A DNA stretch of 64,000 nt from Chitinophagaceae bacterium UBA7600 (GTDB lineage: Bacteria; Bacteroidota; Bacteroidia; Chitinophagales; Chitinophagaceae): contig DLKC01000025.1 of assembly GCA_002478885.1 (NCBI GenBank), positions 1-64,000 of the forward strand, in the 5' to 3' direction. Under the pieces are notes generated by a model. It saw nothing but the letters and a program-made list of their open reading frames with translations. It was not told the origin of the DNA and did not search any database. Position numbers and translations under genes: made by a program. Positions 36,686 through 46,257 of this stretch are shown in pieces (positions within the stretch are counted from its first letter, which is position 1; each line of letters starts with the position of its first letter).

Positions 36686-38188
36686 TTAAAACGAAAATGC
36701 GAAGGATGCATCTTTGCTTTCCAGCAGGGAATGCCCCATCAAAAACTCATCAACTTTCCTTGCGCACTCTCTTCCTTCACTGATTGCCCATACAACAAGT
36801 GATTGTCCGCGCCGCATGTCGCCGCAGGCAAATATTTTCGAAATGTTCGTCTGGAAAGCTTTTTCACTGGCCTTTACATTTCCTCTTTCATCGAGCTCCA
36901 CATCGAGTTCTTCGATCATCCCTTCATGCTGCGGATGAACAAAACCCATCGCCAGCAATGCAAGTTCACAAGGTATTTCTCTTTCGCTACCTTCTACTTC
37001 AACAAAGCTTGCAGGCCTTCCGTCGTCTGTTATCTTCCATTCAAGATCTACGATTTTTAGTGCCTTCAAATTGCCATTCTCGTCGCCAACAAAATTTTTT
37101 GTAGCAATGGCCCATTGTCTTTCGCAACCTTCTTCGTGTGAAGAAGAAGTTTTTAAAATCATCGGGTATGTTGGCCATGGCATAAACGGAGTGCGTGCTT
37201 CAGATGGCTTTGGCAAGAGCTCAAACTGTGTTACCGACAATGCCCCATGCCTGTTGGATGTACCTACGCAGTCGCTGCCGGTATCGCCCCCGCCAATGAC
37301 CACAACATGTTTGCCGTTTGCGCTAAGCTCTTGGTGAAAAATGTTACTCTCAATTTGCGCATTGGCCAATGGATCTTTACCTGCATTTCTTTTATTCTGC
37401 TGCTTTAAAAACTGCATCGCAAAATAAACACCGTTTAGTTCACGACCATGAATATTCAAATCGCGTGGCGTTGTTGAACCTCCTGCCAGTACAATGGAAT
37501 GATATTCCCTCAGCAGATCATTCAGGCTTATGTTAACGCCAACATTAGCATCGCATTTAAACACAATTCCTTCCTGTTCCATTACTTCGATACGCCTGTC
37601 TATCACCCATTTTTCCAATTTAAAATCGGGAATGCCGTAACGCAGCAAGCCGCCGGGCGCATCGTCCCTTTCAAACACGGTTACATTGTGGCCGGCATAG
37701 TTTAACTGGGCTGCAGCAGCAAGGCCTGCAGGGCCTGAACCTACCACCGCTATCTTTTTACCGGTGCGCATATTTGGAACACGCGGCTTTACCAATCCAT
37801 TTTCGAACGCGATCTCTATGATATGTATCTCTATTTCTTCAATAGCAACAGGAGGTTGGTTAATACCAAGCACGCATGCACTTTCACACGGTGCCGGGCA
37901 AATGCGGCCGGTAAACTCGGGAAAGTTATTGGTAGATGTAAGAATGTCGTATGCATCTTTCCAGTTCTTTCGATATACAGCATCGTTAAATTCAGGAATA
38001 ACGTTGCCCAGCGGACAACCACTATGGCAAAACGGAACCCCGCAATTCATGCAGCGCGCCGACTGCTGATTCAATTTATCGGCCGCATATTTATCAATAA
38101 ATTCATTATAATCATTCAACCTTTCCTGCACCGAACGTTTTGCAGGCATTTCTCTTGTAAACTCTATGAAACCTGTTGGTTTACCCAT
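36686..38188 (-). CDS. gltD: Glutamate synthase small subunit
   Basis: 500 residues. The N-terminal region binds two [4Fe-4S] clusters (CMNCGVPFCHSGCPLGN near 40-57 and CPAPCESACVLG near 97-108). An FAD-binding GSGPAG motif lies near residue 150 and an NADPH-binding GGGDTG motif near 300. The subunit passes electrons from NAD(P)H to GltB for the conversion of glutamine and 2-oxoglutarate to two glutamates. It lies downstream of gltB on the same strand, but separated by about 200 bp holding an inverted repeat pair, so separate transcription is possible. Confidence 0.96.
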   Translation of the reverse strand: MGKPTGFIEFTREMPAKRSVQERLNDYNEFIDKYAADKLNQQSARCMNCGVPFCHSGCPLGNVIPEFNDAVYRKNWKDAYDILTSTNNFPEFTGRICPAPCESACVLGINQPPVAIEEIEIHIIEIAFENGLVKPRVPNMRTGKKIAVVGSGPAGLAAAAQLNYAGHNVTVFERDDAPGGLLRYGIPDFKLEKWVIDRRIEVMEQEGIVFKCDANVGVNISLNDLLREYHSIVLAGGSTTPRDLNIHGRELNGVYFAMQFLKQQNKRNAGKDPLANAQIESNIFHQELSANGKHVVVIGGGDTGSDCVGTSNRHGALSVTQFELLPKPSEARTPFMPWPTYPMILKTSSSHEEGCERQWAIATKNFVGDENGNLKALKIVDLEWKITDDGRPASFVEVEGSEREIPCELALLAMGFVHPQHEGMIEELDVELDERGNVKASEKAFQTNISKIFACGDMRRGQSLVVWAISEGRECARKVDEFLMGHSLLESKDASFAFSF

Positions 38189-38220
38189 TATCAGTAACTT
38201 TTAAATTGACGATTTAATTT

Positions 38221-38276
38221 TTTATGAATCCGGCTCCAACGCTATTTGCGGCTTCCGTTGCGTCGCACTCTTGTGC
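38221..38276 (+). repeat. 54-bp intergenic repeat, copy 14a (type A core)
   Basis: Core at 38257-38276 (ending CTTGTGC), left arm TTTATGAATCCGGC. It lies 33 bp upstream of gltD in the opposite orientation and faces copy 14b. Confidence 0.87.
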
Positions 38277-38353
38277 CTGGGCAAGTGCATCAGCAGGCAC
38301 AATGTCTGGTTTGTCACTGCACATACAGCTTATGGACGACCGACGGCCGGAAC

Positions 38354-38390
38354 GCACAAGTGAGTGACACAACAGCCGATGCCCAAAGAA
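38354..38390 (-). repeat. 54-bp intergenic repeat, copy 14b (type B core, truncated by gltB end)
   Basis: Core at 38354-38373 is type B and the middle block GGGCATC is present. The expected left arm position is occupied by the gltB stop codon and last codons, so the unit is truncated or merges into the gene. Confidence 0.8.
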
Positions 38391-41300
38391 CTATTTGCCC
38401 ACAGCAACAGAAACTGCTTTTTGCTGAAGTACTTTTTTATAGTCAGTTGGAAATACTTTTATAAAATTCTTCAGTTGATTATCAAAATCAGACAGCACGA
38501 ATTGCGCTACGGTACTTCCGGTAAAATGCGCGTGCTTCTTCACCATTTCGTGCAATACCTGCGCATCGGCTTCATCCAGCGGATCGAGCTCTACCATTTC
38601 CATATTGCAGAGTGAGGCAAACTTTTGCTGCACATCATAAACATAGGCAACCCCACCGCTCATTCCTGCTGCGAAGTTGCGGCCTGTTGCGCCGAGAATA
38701 ACGGCAACACCACCGGTCATGTATTCGCAACCATGGTCACCCGTTCCCTCCACAACTACTTTTGCACCGGAGTTGCGCACACAGAACCTTTCGCCAGCTT
38801 TGCCGCGTATGAAGGATTCACCGCTTGTTGCACCATAAAAAGCAACATTACCAACTATAATATTTTCTTCGGGCACGTAAGTCGAATTCTTGGGTGGATA
38901 CACTATAAGCTTTGCACCGCTAAGGCCTTTGCCAAAGTAGTCGTTGGCATCGCCTTCGAGCTCAAGCGTTACTCCTTTTGTGTTGAATGCGCCAAAACTT
39001 TGACCGGCTGTTCCGGAGAATTTAAAATGAATTGTTTCATCCGGCAGCCCTTCTGCCTTGTATATTTTGGTGATCTCGTTAGAAAGAATTGTTCCTGCAG
39101 TGCGGTCTGTATTTTTAATTGCAAAAGAAGCGAACACTTTCTCCATCGAATCCAATGCAGGCTTTGCAGCCTTCAACAATTGCCAGTCTAATACGTCGGC
39201 AATACCATGATCCTGCTCTTCCTGTTTATAAAGGCCTACATACTCTGTTGCAGGTTCCTTGTAAAGTATAGGCGAAAGATCGAGCTTGCTGTATTTCCAG
39301 TGTGTTACATTTTCTCTTGCTTCGAGGCAATCGACCTGGCCAATCATTTCGTTAACCGTTCTAAAACCAAGTTCAGCCATAATCTCTCTTAATTCCTGCA
39401 CAATGAAACGGAAGAAATTAATTATGTGATCTGGATTACCGGTAAACCGTTTGCGGAGTTCGGGGTTTTGTGTAGCCACACCAACAGGGCAGGTATTCAG
39501 GTGACATTTACGCATCATAATACAGCCTTCAACAACAAGCGCAGCAGTAGCAACACCCCATTCTTCCGCACCTAACAATGCTGCAATCGCAACATCACGA
39601 CCAGTTTTCAACTGGCCATCTGTTTGCACGGTAACGCGGCTCCGAAGTTTGTTACGAACCAACGTCTGGTGTGTTTCGGCAAGACCGAGTTCCCACGGTA
39701 AACCGGCATGTTTGATAGAACTGATCGGCGACGCGCCGGTTCCGCCATCGTGACCGGAAATAAGCACTACGTCTGCTTTCGCCTTCGTAACACCTGCGGC
39801 AATCGTACCAACGCCAGCCTTTGAAACAAGCTTTACATTGATGCGTGCTGCACGGTTGGCATTCTTTAAATCAAATATCAATTGCGCTAGATCTTCTATA
39901 GAATAAATATCGTGATGCGGCGGCGGAGATATCAAGCCAACACCGGGAGTTGAGTGCCGGGTGCGCCCTATCCAGTCGTCTACCTTATGGCCAGGCAACT
40001 GACCGCCTTCACCGGGCTTTGCCCCTTGCGCCATTTTGATCTGCAATTCGTCGGCCTCTGTCAAATAGTAACTCGTCACACCAAACCTTGCAGACGCGAC
40101 CTGCTTGATTGCCGAACGCATACTGTCGCCGTTGGCCAATTGCTGGTAACGAATTTCATCCTCCCCACCTTCACCTGTATTGCTTTTACCACCTAAGCGG
40201 TTCATAGCAATCGCCAGTGTAGTGTGTGCTTCCCAGGAAATAGAGCCAAAGCTCATTGCTCCAGTAGCAAACCGCTTATAAATATTTTCTGCCGGCTCTA
40301 CTTCTTCGATAGCAATGGCCGGGCGATTTTTCTTAAACTTAAACAAACTGCGCAGTGTGCAGGCCTTTTCACTCTGGTCATTCACCAATTTAGAATACTT
40401 TTTAAAAGTATTGTAGTCATTCATTTTGGTTGAATACTGCAACAGGTGAATTGTCTGGGGATTAAATAAATGGAATTCACCCTTGCGTTTCCATTGATAC
40501 AGACCACCAACAGGCAATCTTTCCACGGGAATATCCTTTCTTGAAAATGCGAAGAAATGCTTTACGAGTGTTTCTTTGGCAATTTCATCGAGCCCCATTC
40601 CCTCAATGCGCGAAGTGGCGCCGGTAAAATATTTATTTACGACATCCTGGTTTAAACCGATGATCTCCATTATCTGCGCGCCTTGGTAAGACTGAAGGGT
40701 AGATATCCCCATTTTTGAAAACACTTTCAACAAACCATCGCAAACAGCTTTTACGTAGTTTTTCTTTAGTATTTCCGGATCTACGTCGGTTTCCAGTTTG
40801 CCGGTAATTTTCAGGTTACGTATTGTTGAAAGAGCGAGATAAGGGTTAATAGCTGTCGCGCCAAATGCAAGAAGACAAGCAAAATGATGCACTTCCCAAA
40901 CATCGCCGGCTTCTACAACAATACCTACTTTACCACGCAAGCCCTTTCTTATAAGGTGGTGGTGGACAGCCGCCGTCGCCAATAAAGAAGGCATTGCGGC
41001 ATGATCACTGTCAACCGCACGGTCGCAGAGCACAAGCACTTCAAATCCATCATTGACGGCATCTTCTGCATATCGACAAAGCCTGTCAAGACCTTTTTTT
41101 AAGGAACCAGGCTTGCCGTCTGCCCTAAAATAGGTCTGCAAGGTTTTTGCCTGAAAAATTCCGGTATCGATACTTCTTATTTTTTCCAGCTCATGGTTAG
41201 TTAACACCGGATGTTTCAACGCGACCGTGTGACAAGAAAGCGGGTCTTCACTCAGCAGGTTATCATTGTTGCCGACAAAAGCCGCAAGCGACATTACCAT

Positions 41301-42917
41301 GCGTTCTCTAATGGGATCTATAGGGGGATTTGTAACCTGAGCAAACAGTTGTTTGAAATAAGCACTCAGGTGCTGAGGTTGGTCACTTAAAACTGCCAAT
41401 GGTACGTCTGTTCCCATTGAACCAATTGGCTCTTTACCATCGATAGCCATTGGCGCAATAATGGTTTCAAGATCTTCGGTGCTATAACCAAAAGATTTAT
41501 GATATTTTAATATTTGCTCCGGTAAAAGATGCGTAAACATTACTCTTGGTTCGGGCAGCTCTTCCAGCCGTATTTTATATTTGTTCAACCACTCACCATA
41601 AGGTTTTTGAGAGCAGATCGTTTGCTTAAGTTCATCATCACTGATAATCCTGCCCTGCTCCATATCGACAACGAACATTTTACCAGGTTGCAATCTCCCT
41701 TTTTCAATGACAGTGGTCGGATCAACAGGCAAAGCACCGGTTTCCGAAGCCATAATAACCCTGTCATCGCTTGTTACACAATAACGGGACGGCCTCAGTC
41801 CATTGCGGTCGAGTGTCGCACCAATAATTTTACCGTCAGTGAAAGATATGGAAGCCGGACCATCCCATGGTTCCATCATGGAGGCATGATATTCGTAAAA
41901 TGCCTTTTTCACCGGGTCCATCTGTTCGTTGCCGTCCCATGCTTCCGGGATTAGCATCATCATAACATGTGGCAATGAGCGGCCCGTGAGCGTAAGTAGT
42001 TCGATCATATTGTCGAGACAAGCAGAGTCACTCTGGCCGGCAGTAACGATGGGCAACAACATCTCCATCTCTTCTTTTGTAAAGAAAGGAGAAGTAAACC
42101 CATGCTCGCTCGTCTTTAACCAATTAATATTTCCCTGGAGTGTGTTGATTTCACCATTATGTGCGATAAACCGAAAGGGCTGCGCCAGTTTCCAGGATGG
42201 AAAAGTATTGGTAGCAAAACGGGAATGGACTAAACCAAAAGCTGAAACCACCCGCTTATTGCTTAAATCGGGAAAATAATCCCTAACCTGAGTGCTGGTC
42301 AACTGGCCTTTATAAATCACGGTCTTATAAGAAAGCGAAGCGATATAAAAACCTATGACGTCCTGCCGCACTGTTGCATTGATTGTATGGGAAGCGTAGT
42401 TGCGCAATACAAAAAGCTTGCGCTCAAATTCCATGGGGTTATTTATATGATCAGGACAAATGATAAATACCTGTTCAATTTCAGGCTCAACCGAAAGTGC
42501 TGTTGGGCCAATATTTGCAGGATTTACAGGGACTTTTCGATAAGCGAGTATCTCAAGACCGAGCATTTCTGCACAACGGCTGAAAATTTCACGACACTCT
42601 TCTCTTAAGCGCAGTTCTCGCGGGAAAAAGATAACGCCTGTACCATACTTACCAAACGGGGGCAGGTGAACGCCAAGCTTAATGCACTCATCAAAGAAAA
42701 ATTCATGCGGCGTTTGGATCATAATACCCGCACCATCGCCGGTATTGTTCTCACAACCGCAGGCACCACGGTGTTCCATATTTTCCAGAACGGTGAGTGC
42801 GTCCGAAATGTTTTTGTGGCTTTTGTTTCCTTTTATATTAGCCACAAACCCTATTCCACAGGCATCATGTTCAAAGGCGGGATCGTATAATCCTGCCATT
42901 CTTCCTTTTACAGTCAT
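38391..42917 (-). CDS. gltB: Glutamate synthase large subunit
   Basis: 1508 residues, normal for the family. The N-terminal class II glutamine amidotransferase domain has its nucleophile at Cys20 (EHDACGIGFV), so a 19-residue propeptide should be removed. The central and FMN-binding synthase domains follow (GEGGEDEIRY, ISGHDGGTGASP, LGAEEWGVATAALV). The [3Fe-4S] ligands are in CIMMRKCHLNTCPVG near residue 1130. The C-terminal GXGXG-type beta-helix domain (GDHGCEYMTGG, GRNFAAGMSGG) is complete. Together with GltD it makes glutamate from glutamine and 2-oxoglutarate. A near-palindrome lies about 110 nt upstream. Confidence 0.97.
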   Translation of the reverse strand: MTVKGRMAGLYDPAFEHDACGIGFVANIKGNKSHKNISDALTVLENMEHRGACGCENNTGDGAGIMIQTPHEFFFDECIKLGVHLPPFGKYGTGVIFFPRELRLREECREIFSRCAEMLGLEILAYRKVPVNPANIGPTALSVEPEIEQVFIICPDHINNPMEFERKLFVLRNYASHTINATVRQDVIGFYIASLSYKTVIYKGQLTSTQVRDYFPDLSNKRVVSAFGLVHSRFATNTFPSWKLAQPFRFIAHNGEINTLQGNINWLKTSEHGFTSPFFTKEEMEMLLPIVTAGQSDSACLDNMIELLTLTGRSLPHVMMMLIPEAWDGNEQMDPVKKAFYEYHASMMEPWDGPASISFTDGKIIGATLDRNGLRPSRYCVTSDDRVIMASETGALPVDPTTVIEKGRLQPGKMFVVDMEQGRIISDDELKQTICSQKPYGEWLNKYKIRLEELPEPRVMFTHLLPEQILKYHKSFGYSTEDLETIIAPMAIDGKEPIGSMGTDVPLAVLSDQPQHLSAYFKQLFAQVTNPPIDPIRERMVMSLAAFVGNNDNLLSEDPLSCHTVALKHPVLTNHELEKIRSIDTGIFQAKTLQTYFRADGKPGSLKKGLDRLCRYAEDAVNDGFEVLVLCDRAVDSDHAAMPSLLATAAVHHHLIRKGLRGKVGIVVEAGDVWEVHHFACLLAFGATAINPYLALSTIRNLKITGKLETDVDPEILKKNYVKAVCDGLLKVFSKMGISTLQSYQGAQIMEIIGLNQDVVNKYFTGATSRIEGMGLDEIAKETLVKHFFAFSRKDIPVERLPVGGLYQWKRKGEFHLFNPQTIHLLQYSTKMNDYNTFKKYSKLVNDQSEKACTLRSLFKFKKNRPAIAIEEVEPAENIYKRFATGAMSFGSISWEAHTTLAIAMNRLGGKSNTGEGGEDEIRYQQLANGDSMRSAIKQVASARFGVTSYYLTEADELQIKMAQGAKPGEGGQLPGHKVDDWIGRTRHSTPGVGLISPPPHHDIYSIEDLAQLIFDLKNANRAARINVKLVSKAGVGTIAAGVTKAKADVVLISGHDGGTGASPISSIKHAGLPWELGLAETHQTLVRNKLRSRVTVQTDGQLKTGRDVAIAALLGAEEWGVATAALVVEGCIMMRKCHLNTCPVGVATQNPELRKRFTGNPDHIINFFRFIVQELREIMAELGFRTVNEMIGQVDCLEARENVTHWKYSKLDLSPILYKEPATEYVGLYKQEEQDHGIADVLDWQLLKAAKPALDSMEKVFASFAIKNTDRTAGTILSNEITKIYKAEGLPDETIHFKFSGTAGQSFGAFNTKGVTLELEGDANDYFGKGLSGAKLIVYPPKNSTYVPEENIIVGNVAFYGATSGESFIRGKAGERFCVRNSGAKVVVEGTGDHGCEYMTGGVAVILGATGRNFAAGMSGGVAYVYDVQQKFASLCNMEMVELDPLDEADAQVLHEMVKKHAHFTGSTVAQFVLSDFDNQLKNFIKVFPTDYKKVLQQKAVSVAVGK

Positions 42918-43021
42918 ACTTTTTCTCTAATTTATAGTAAAAATACAAGGCAGGCAATCGGGATAAAATTACGAAGAAAACACCAATCCCTATTGACAAT
43001 TTTCAAATAATACCCGGATTG

Positions 43022-43037
43022 ATTGATAATTATCGAT
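43022..43037. promoter_or_regulatory. 16-bp near-palindrome upstream of gltB
   Basis: An ATTGATAATTATCGAT sequence with a perfect GATAATTATC centre and one mismatched pair. It lies about 105 bp upstream of the gltB ATG and could be an operator. No regulator is identified. The same 298-bp region also holds an ACGACG-GGTTTA-CGTCGT hairpin at 43169-43186 without a T-run, near the 3' end of the first Usp gene. Confidence 0.3.
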
Positions 43038-43215
43038 AAAATGACAAAATGATTGCAGAAACTGAGGCGAACATTAGTTAGGATTGAAAAGCCTCCAAAG
43101 GAAGTAGTATTCCCAAAAGATATTGATGCAGTTGAGTGTACGTTGTAGTATCTGTCATAGCGGTTCTTACGACGGGTTTACGTCGTTGAGCGATGCATTG
43201 ATTTCTCCTACCCGG

Positions 43216-44040
43216 CTAGTTTTGATGAGCAATAAACACAGGCAGATTATTGTTCCTGATAATTTCTTCAGCGAAACTTTTACTAAGCATCCCGGAAATT
43301 CCAGATCGCCCGTAAGAACCCGTTACGACTAATTTATTTTTTTCTTCGGCTGCCCATGCCGGAAAAAATGTTTTTGCAGCGAAATGCATTTTCTCAATAT
43401 TCAGCTCACTGAAATGACAGGCTGCATACTCGCTTAAAAAACCGAGTGATGGAATTGTTGCAGTGTCTTCGTCTTTTATGTAAACGATATTTGCAGGTAA
43501 GCGGGTTAGTTCGGGAAAAAGGTAGCAGAATTGCTTCATTGCATAAAGACTGTCTTTTTTCCCATCGTAAGCCAGCAATATTTCGGACGGCGCTTCAAAG
43601 TGATCAGGCACGACTATAACAGGACACTCAGCGCTGTGGATTGTTTGCTTTAGGTAACTGTTGGGGTGATCATAATTGAAGTCAGTGCGAAACTGCGCAC
43701 TGCTAATAACCAGTAAGTCTGCGAACCTTGTTTCTTTTGCTATCTCATCCAGGTTCCAAAATTCCGTTTCGCGGTGGATTCTATACTCTATTTCATTTTT
43801 TTTGCAGCCTCGCTCAAACATCCCGATGCTGTATTTTATTTCGCTTTCATTGTCTTCCTTATAGTCGATGTAAGCATCTGCGTAACCCCCGATTGCAGTA
43901 GCGAGTAACATCTGATAATTTACTGAAGCAAAAAAAACGCCTGTAACCTTAACAGGTTCCAGTGAACTGAGCCATTTTATAAAATCAAACCCGGCTTCAG
44001 AAAAGTTTTTTCCATCGCAGGCAAAGAGTATTTTTTTCAT
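43216..44040 (-). CDS. Universal stress protein, two UspA domains (first of three)
   Basis: 274 residues from the ATG at 44040 (MKKILFACDGKNFSEAG). The frame opens further upstream to 44253, but the extra 71 residues precede the normal Usp start. Two Usp domains are present (about 1-140 and 145-274). The nucleotide-binding motif GX2GX9G(S/T) is absent from the first domain. In the second it is altered (GSYGRSGISGMLSKS, where Lys replaces the last Gly). ATP binding may therefore be weak. It is divergent from the next usp gene, with a 166-bp shared regulatory region. Confidence 0.85.
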   Translation of the reverse strand: MKKILFACDGKNFSEAGFDFIKWLSSLEPVKVTGVFFASVNYQMLLATAIGGYADAYIDYKEDNESEIKYSIGMFERGCKKNEIEYRIHRETEFWNLDEIAKETRFADLLVISSAQFRTDFNYDHPNSYLKQTIHSAECPVIVVPDHFEAPSEILLAYDGKKDSLYAMKQFCYLFPELTRLPANIVYIKDEDTATIPSLGFLSEYAACHFSELNIEKMHFAAKTFFPAWAAEEKNKLVVTGSYGRSGISGMLSKSFAEEIIRNNNLPVFIAHQN

Positions 44041-44128
44041 GACTTTACATTTTCTGGTAGAGAACGTTTTACGTATCAAAGCTAATGAGCGTAAGTAAAA
44101 AACATTATGACTATTGTGTAACAAAAGA

Positions 44129-44140
44129 TGATTAATGTCA
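44129..44140. promoter_or_regulatory. Possible CRP/FNR-type site between divergent usp genes
   Basis: TGA-TTAATG-TCA, a TGA-N6-TCA dyad, located between the two divergent usp starts. The half-sites beyond TGA do not match each other. It has the same spacing as the better dyads at 49007-49042 and 51225-51236. Confidence 0.3.
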
Positions 44141-44206
44141 GGTTTTGAGATAATCAGAGTCATACCGTTGAACTCCGGGGAAGAATAGCTTTGAGAAAAT
44201 AAGCAT

Positions 44207-45088
44207 ATGAAAGCAGTTTTAATAGCAACGGATTTTTCTGATGCTTCCCGCAACGCTGCCTTGTATGGTTTGGAACTTGCCAGGGCAATGAAAGCTACAG
44301 CGGTGCTTTTTCATGCATACGAAAATCCAGTGTTTGCACCGGATGCAATTATCATAAGCTCCTTCGGGAACATGGGCAAAATTGCCGGTGAGCAATTGGT
44401 AAAAGAATCTAACCGTATTGCCGCTGAAAACAGCTATCCATTTGAAACATGTTGTGAAGAGGGAAGTCCGGCTCAGGCTATTATGAAAAAAGCAGATGAA
44501 ATTGATGCATCATTGATCATAACAGGGTTCAAAATTGCCGGCAAGACCATTAGGCAAATATTCGGTAGCACGGTAACATCCTTAACAAAACACTCTGCCA
44601 AAACTGTATTGATTGTACCTGAGCAAGCAAAGTTTTCTATTCCAGATTCTATCGTGTTTGCAAACGACCTATCAGTGTATACGGATATTCATGTACTGGA
44701 CGACCTGAAAGCAATTGCTGAGCATTTTAAGGCAAGGTTATTTGTAGTGAAAGTGGTGAAAAACAAATCAGCGGGATGGCACGAGGCGATGACTACGCCA
44801 GAAACACTGCTGATGTCGGTAAGGAAAATCGACTCTGAATTTGATTACCCGGTTGGCAAGGATATCGTTTATACGCTGAACGAGTTCACAGAGAAACACC
44901 GTGTAAAAATGGTTGCAATGATGCCGCATAAACATTTCTGGACTGACGCATTCTTTGGCAAACGCAATACCTCGGCTATGGTTTTCCACACCAAAATTCC
45001 GTTGCTGATTTTGCCTGAGAAAGACTATAACGATCTATTTAGGCAAATGAAAACAGATAATAAGGTGCCGCAAGGCCTGTTGATGTAA
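44207..45088 (+). CDS. Universal stress protein, two UspA domains (second of three)
   Basis: 293 residues. The first Usp domain (about 1-147) starts MKAVLIATDFSDASRNA. Its nucleotide motif reads GFKIAGKTIRQIFGS, with Ile in place of the second Gly. The second domain (about 150-275) is more diverged, ends in FHTKIPLLILPE and lacks the motif. Usp proteins bind ATP or other ligands and accumulate under stress in the cytoplasm. The gene is followed after 126 bp by a third usp gene on the same strand. Confidence 0.88.
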   Translation: MKAVLIATDFSDASRNAALYGLELARAMKATAVLFHAYENPVFAPDAIIISSFGNMGKIAGEQLVKESNRIAAENSYPFETCCEEGSPAQAIMKKADEIDASLIITGFKIAGKTIRQIFGSTVTSLTKHSAKTVLIVPEQAKFSIPDSIVFANDLSVYTDIHVLDDLKAIAEHFKARLFVVKVVKNKSAGWHEAMTTPETLLMSVRKIDSEFDYPVGKDIVYTLNEFTEKHRVKMVAMMPHKHFWTDAFFGKRNTSAMVFHTKIPLLILPEKDYNDLFRQMKTDNKVPQGLLM

Positions 45089-45144
45089 GCATATGGCGAT
45101 CTGATTGCAAAAAAATGATGCAAGTAAAACAGACGGTCTACCTT

Positions 45145-45173
45145 TTTGCCACATGATAAATAGTAGACCGGAA
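45145..45173. repeat. Short inverted repeat before the third usp gene
   Basis: GGTCTAC and GTAGACC arms enclose about 21 bases in the 126-bp gap between the second and third usp genes. There is no T-run, so it is not a classical terminator. It could be an operator or chance. Coordinates are approximate. Confidence 0.3.
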
Positions 45174-45214
45174 TTACGAAAGATTTTCCAGTAATAACCT
45201 GCATTTTACAAACC

Positions 45215-46066
45215 ATGAAAAAGATTCTTGTCCCGGTTGATTTTTCAGAAAGTGCCGCAAATGCGTTGCGTTATGCGCTTGAGCTGAATAGACATTTTTC
45301 TGCGAAAATAACGTTACTGTATGTCTTCGATATGCAGGTGGCCATCAATATTCTTCCGCCTGAACTGAATGAAAATTACATTGATTTTGTAAGAGGTTTC
45401 GAGGAAGACTTGCAACATTTTCTCGACAAATACAGCAAGGAATATAGTGGATATGAATACGAAATTAAAGTACTCGCCGGTGAAGATAATAGGGTGATAG
45501 TGCGCTATGCAGCTACCGAAAAAGCTGACCTGATCATTATTGGAAATAAAGGAGTAGGTGGCCTCAGGAAATGGTTTTTTGGAAGTGTTGCAAAATATGT
45601 GCTCACCCATTCTCCTATTCCTGTGATAGCAATACCTGTTGGCTTTTCTTTTGATAAGATCCGCAGCATTTTGCTGGCATCAGATTTTCTGGAAGAGATT
45701 TCTGATGAGCAACACGCTTTCTTAACCGGCTTTGCTGATAAACTAAAGGCCGACATAGATCTCGTGCATGTAAACAGCAACGGCCTTTTTAAAAACCCAA
45801 AAAAGGAGTCTATTTTTCGTTACCTGCAATTACAGTTCAACAAAAATCCACACCTGTTAACCGTTGAAAAAGAACAGGATGTTGATATGGCTATTAAAAA
45901 TTTTATGGAGGCTCATAACACCGGGTTGACAGTTATTATACCACATGAGCATATGATGCTCGATAGCATGCTCTCAGTAAATCATACCGAAAGACTGATG
46001 GCATTACTCGAACAACCATTGATGACGATACCTTCAATGGAACGTCAAAACAATGTTCCCGCATAA
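45215..46066 (+). CDS. Universal stress protein, two UspA domains (third of three)
   Basis: 283 residues. The first domain (about 1-145) starts MKKILVPVDFSESAANAL and keeps a perfect GX2GX9GS nucleotide motif (GNKGVGGLRKWFFGS), so this paralog is the best candidate to bind ATP. The second domain (about 150-275) is degenerate. The protein is closest in arrangement to the other two Usp proteins, and the trio probably results from local duplication. The P-type ATPase gene follows after 191 bp, with a repeat copy between. Confidence 0.9.
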   Translation: MKKILVPVDFSESAANALRYALELNRHFSAKITLLYVFDMQVAINILPPELNENYIDFVRGFEEDLQHFLDKYSKEYSGYEYEIKVLAGEDNRVIVRYAATEKADLIIIGNKGVGGLRKWFFGSVAKYVLTHSPIPVIAIPVGFSFDKIRSILLASDFLEEISDEQHAFLTGFADKLKADIDLVHVNSNGLFKNPKKESIFRYLQLQFNKNPHLLTVEKEQDVDMAIKNFMEAHNTGLTVIIPHEHMMLDSMLSVNHTERLMALLEQPLMTIPSMERQNNVPA

Positions 46067-46124
46067 GCCGCACGCTTCTGGAGTCAAATAAACCGATGTT
46101 TTTTTGTTGCCTGTTGATACAGGC

Positions 46125-46180
46125 GCACAAGTGTGCGACGCAACAGCAGCTGCCACCAGACATTTAGCCTGGTTCACAAA
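46125..46180 (-). repeat. 54-bp intergenic repeat, copy 15 (type A core)
   Basis: Core at 46125-46144, with minus-strand left arm TTTTGTGAACCAGGC and middle block TGGCAGC. It lies between the third usp gene and the P-type ATPase gene, opposite in orientation to both. Confidence 0.85.
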
Positions 46181-46257
46181 AGCCCCTTTACAAGGGCGTT
46201 AAACCACACTCTTACACGAAACTGCAATTACTTACTTTCCTGCATTAAATAAATAGC

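Noticed and set aside
43041..43215. ACGACG/CGTCGT hairpin as the terminator of the first usp gene
   Set aside because: No T-run follows on either strand; kept only as a remark in the gltB region entry.
44041..44253. N-terminal extension of the first Usp protein
   Set aside because: The extra residues precede the normal MKKILFACD start, are unlike Usp proteins and would cover the shared promoter region.
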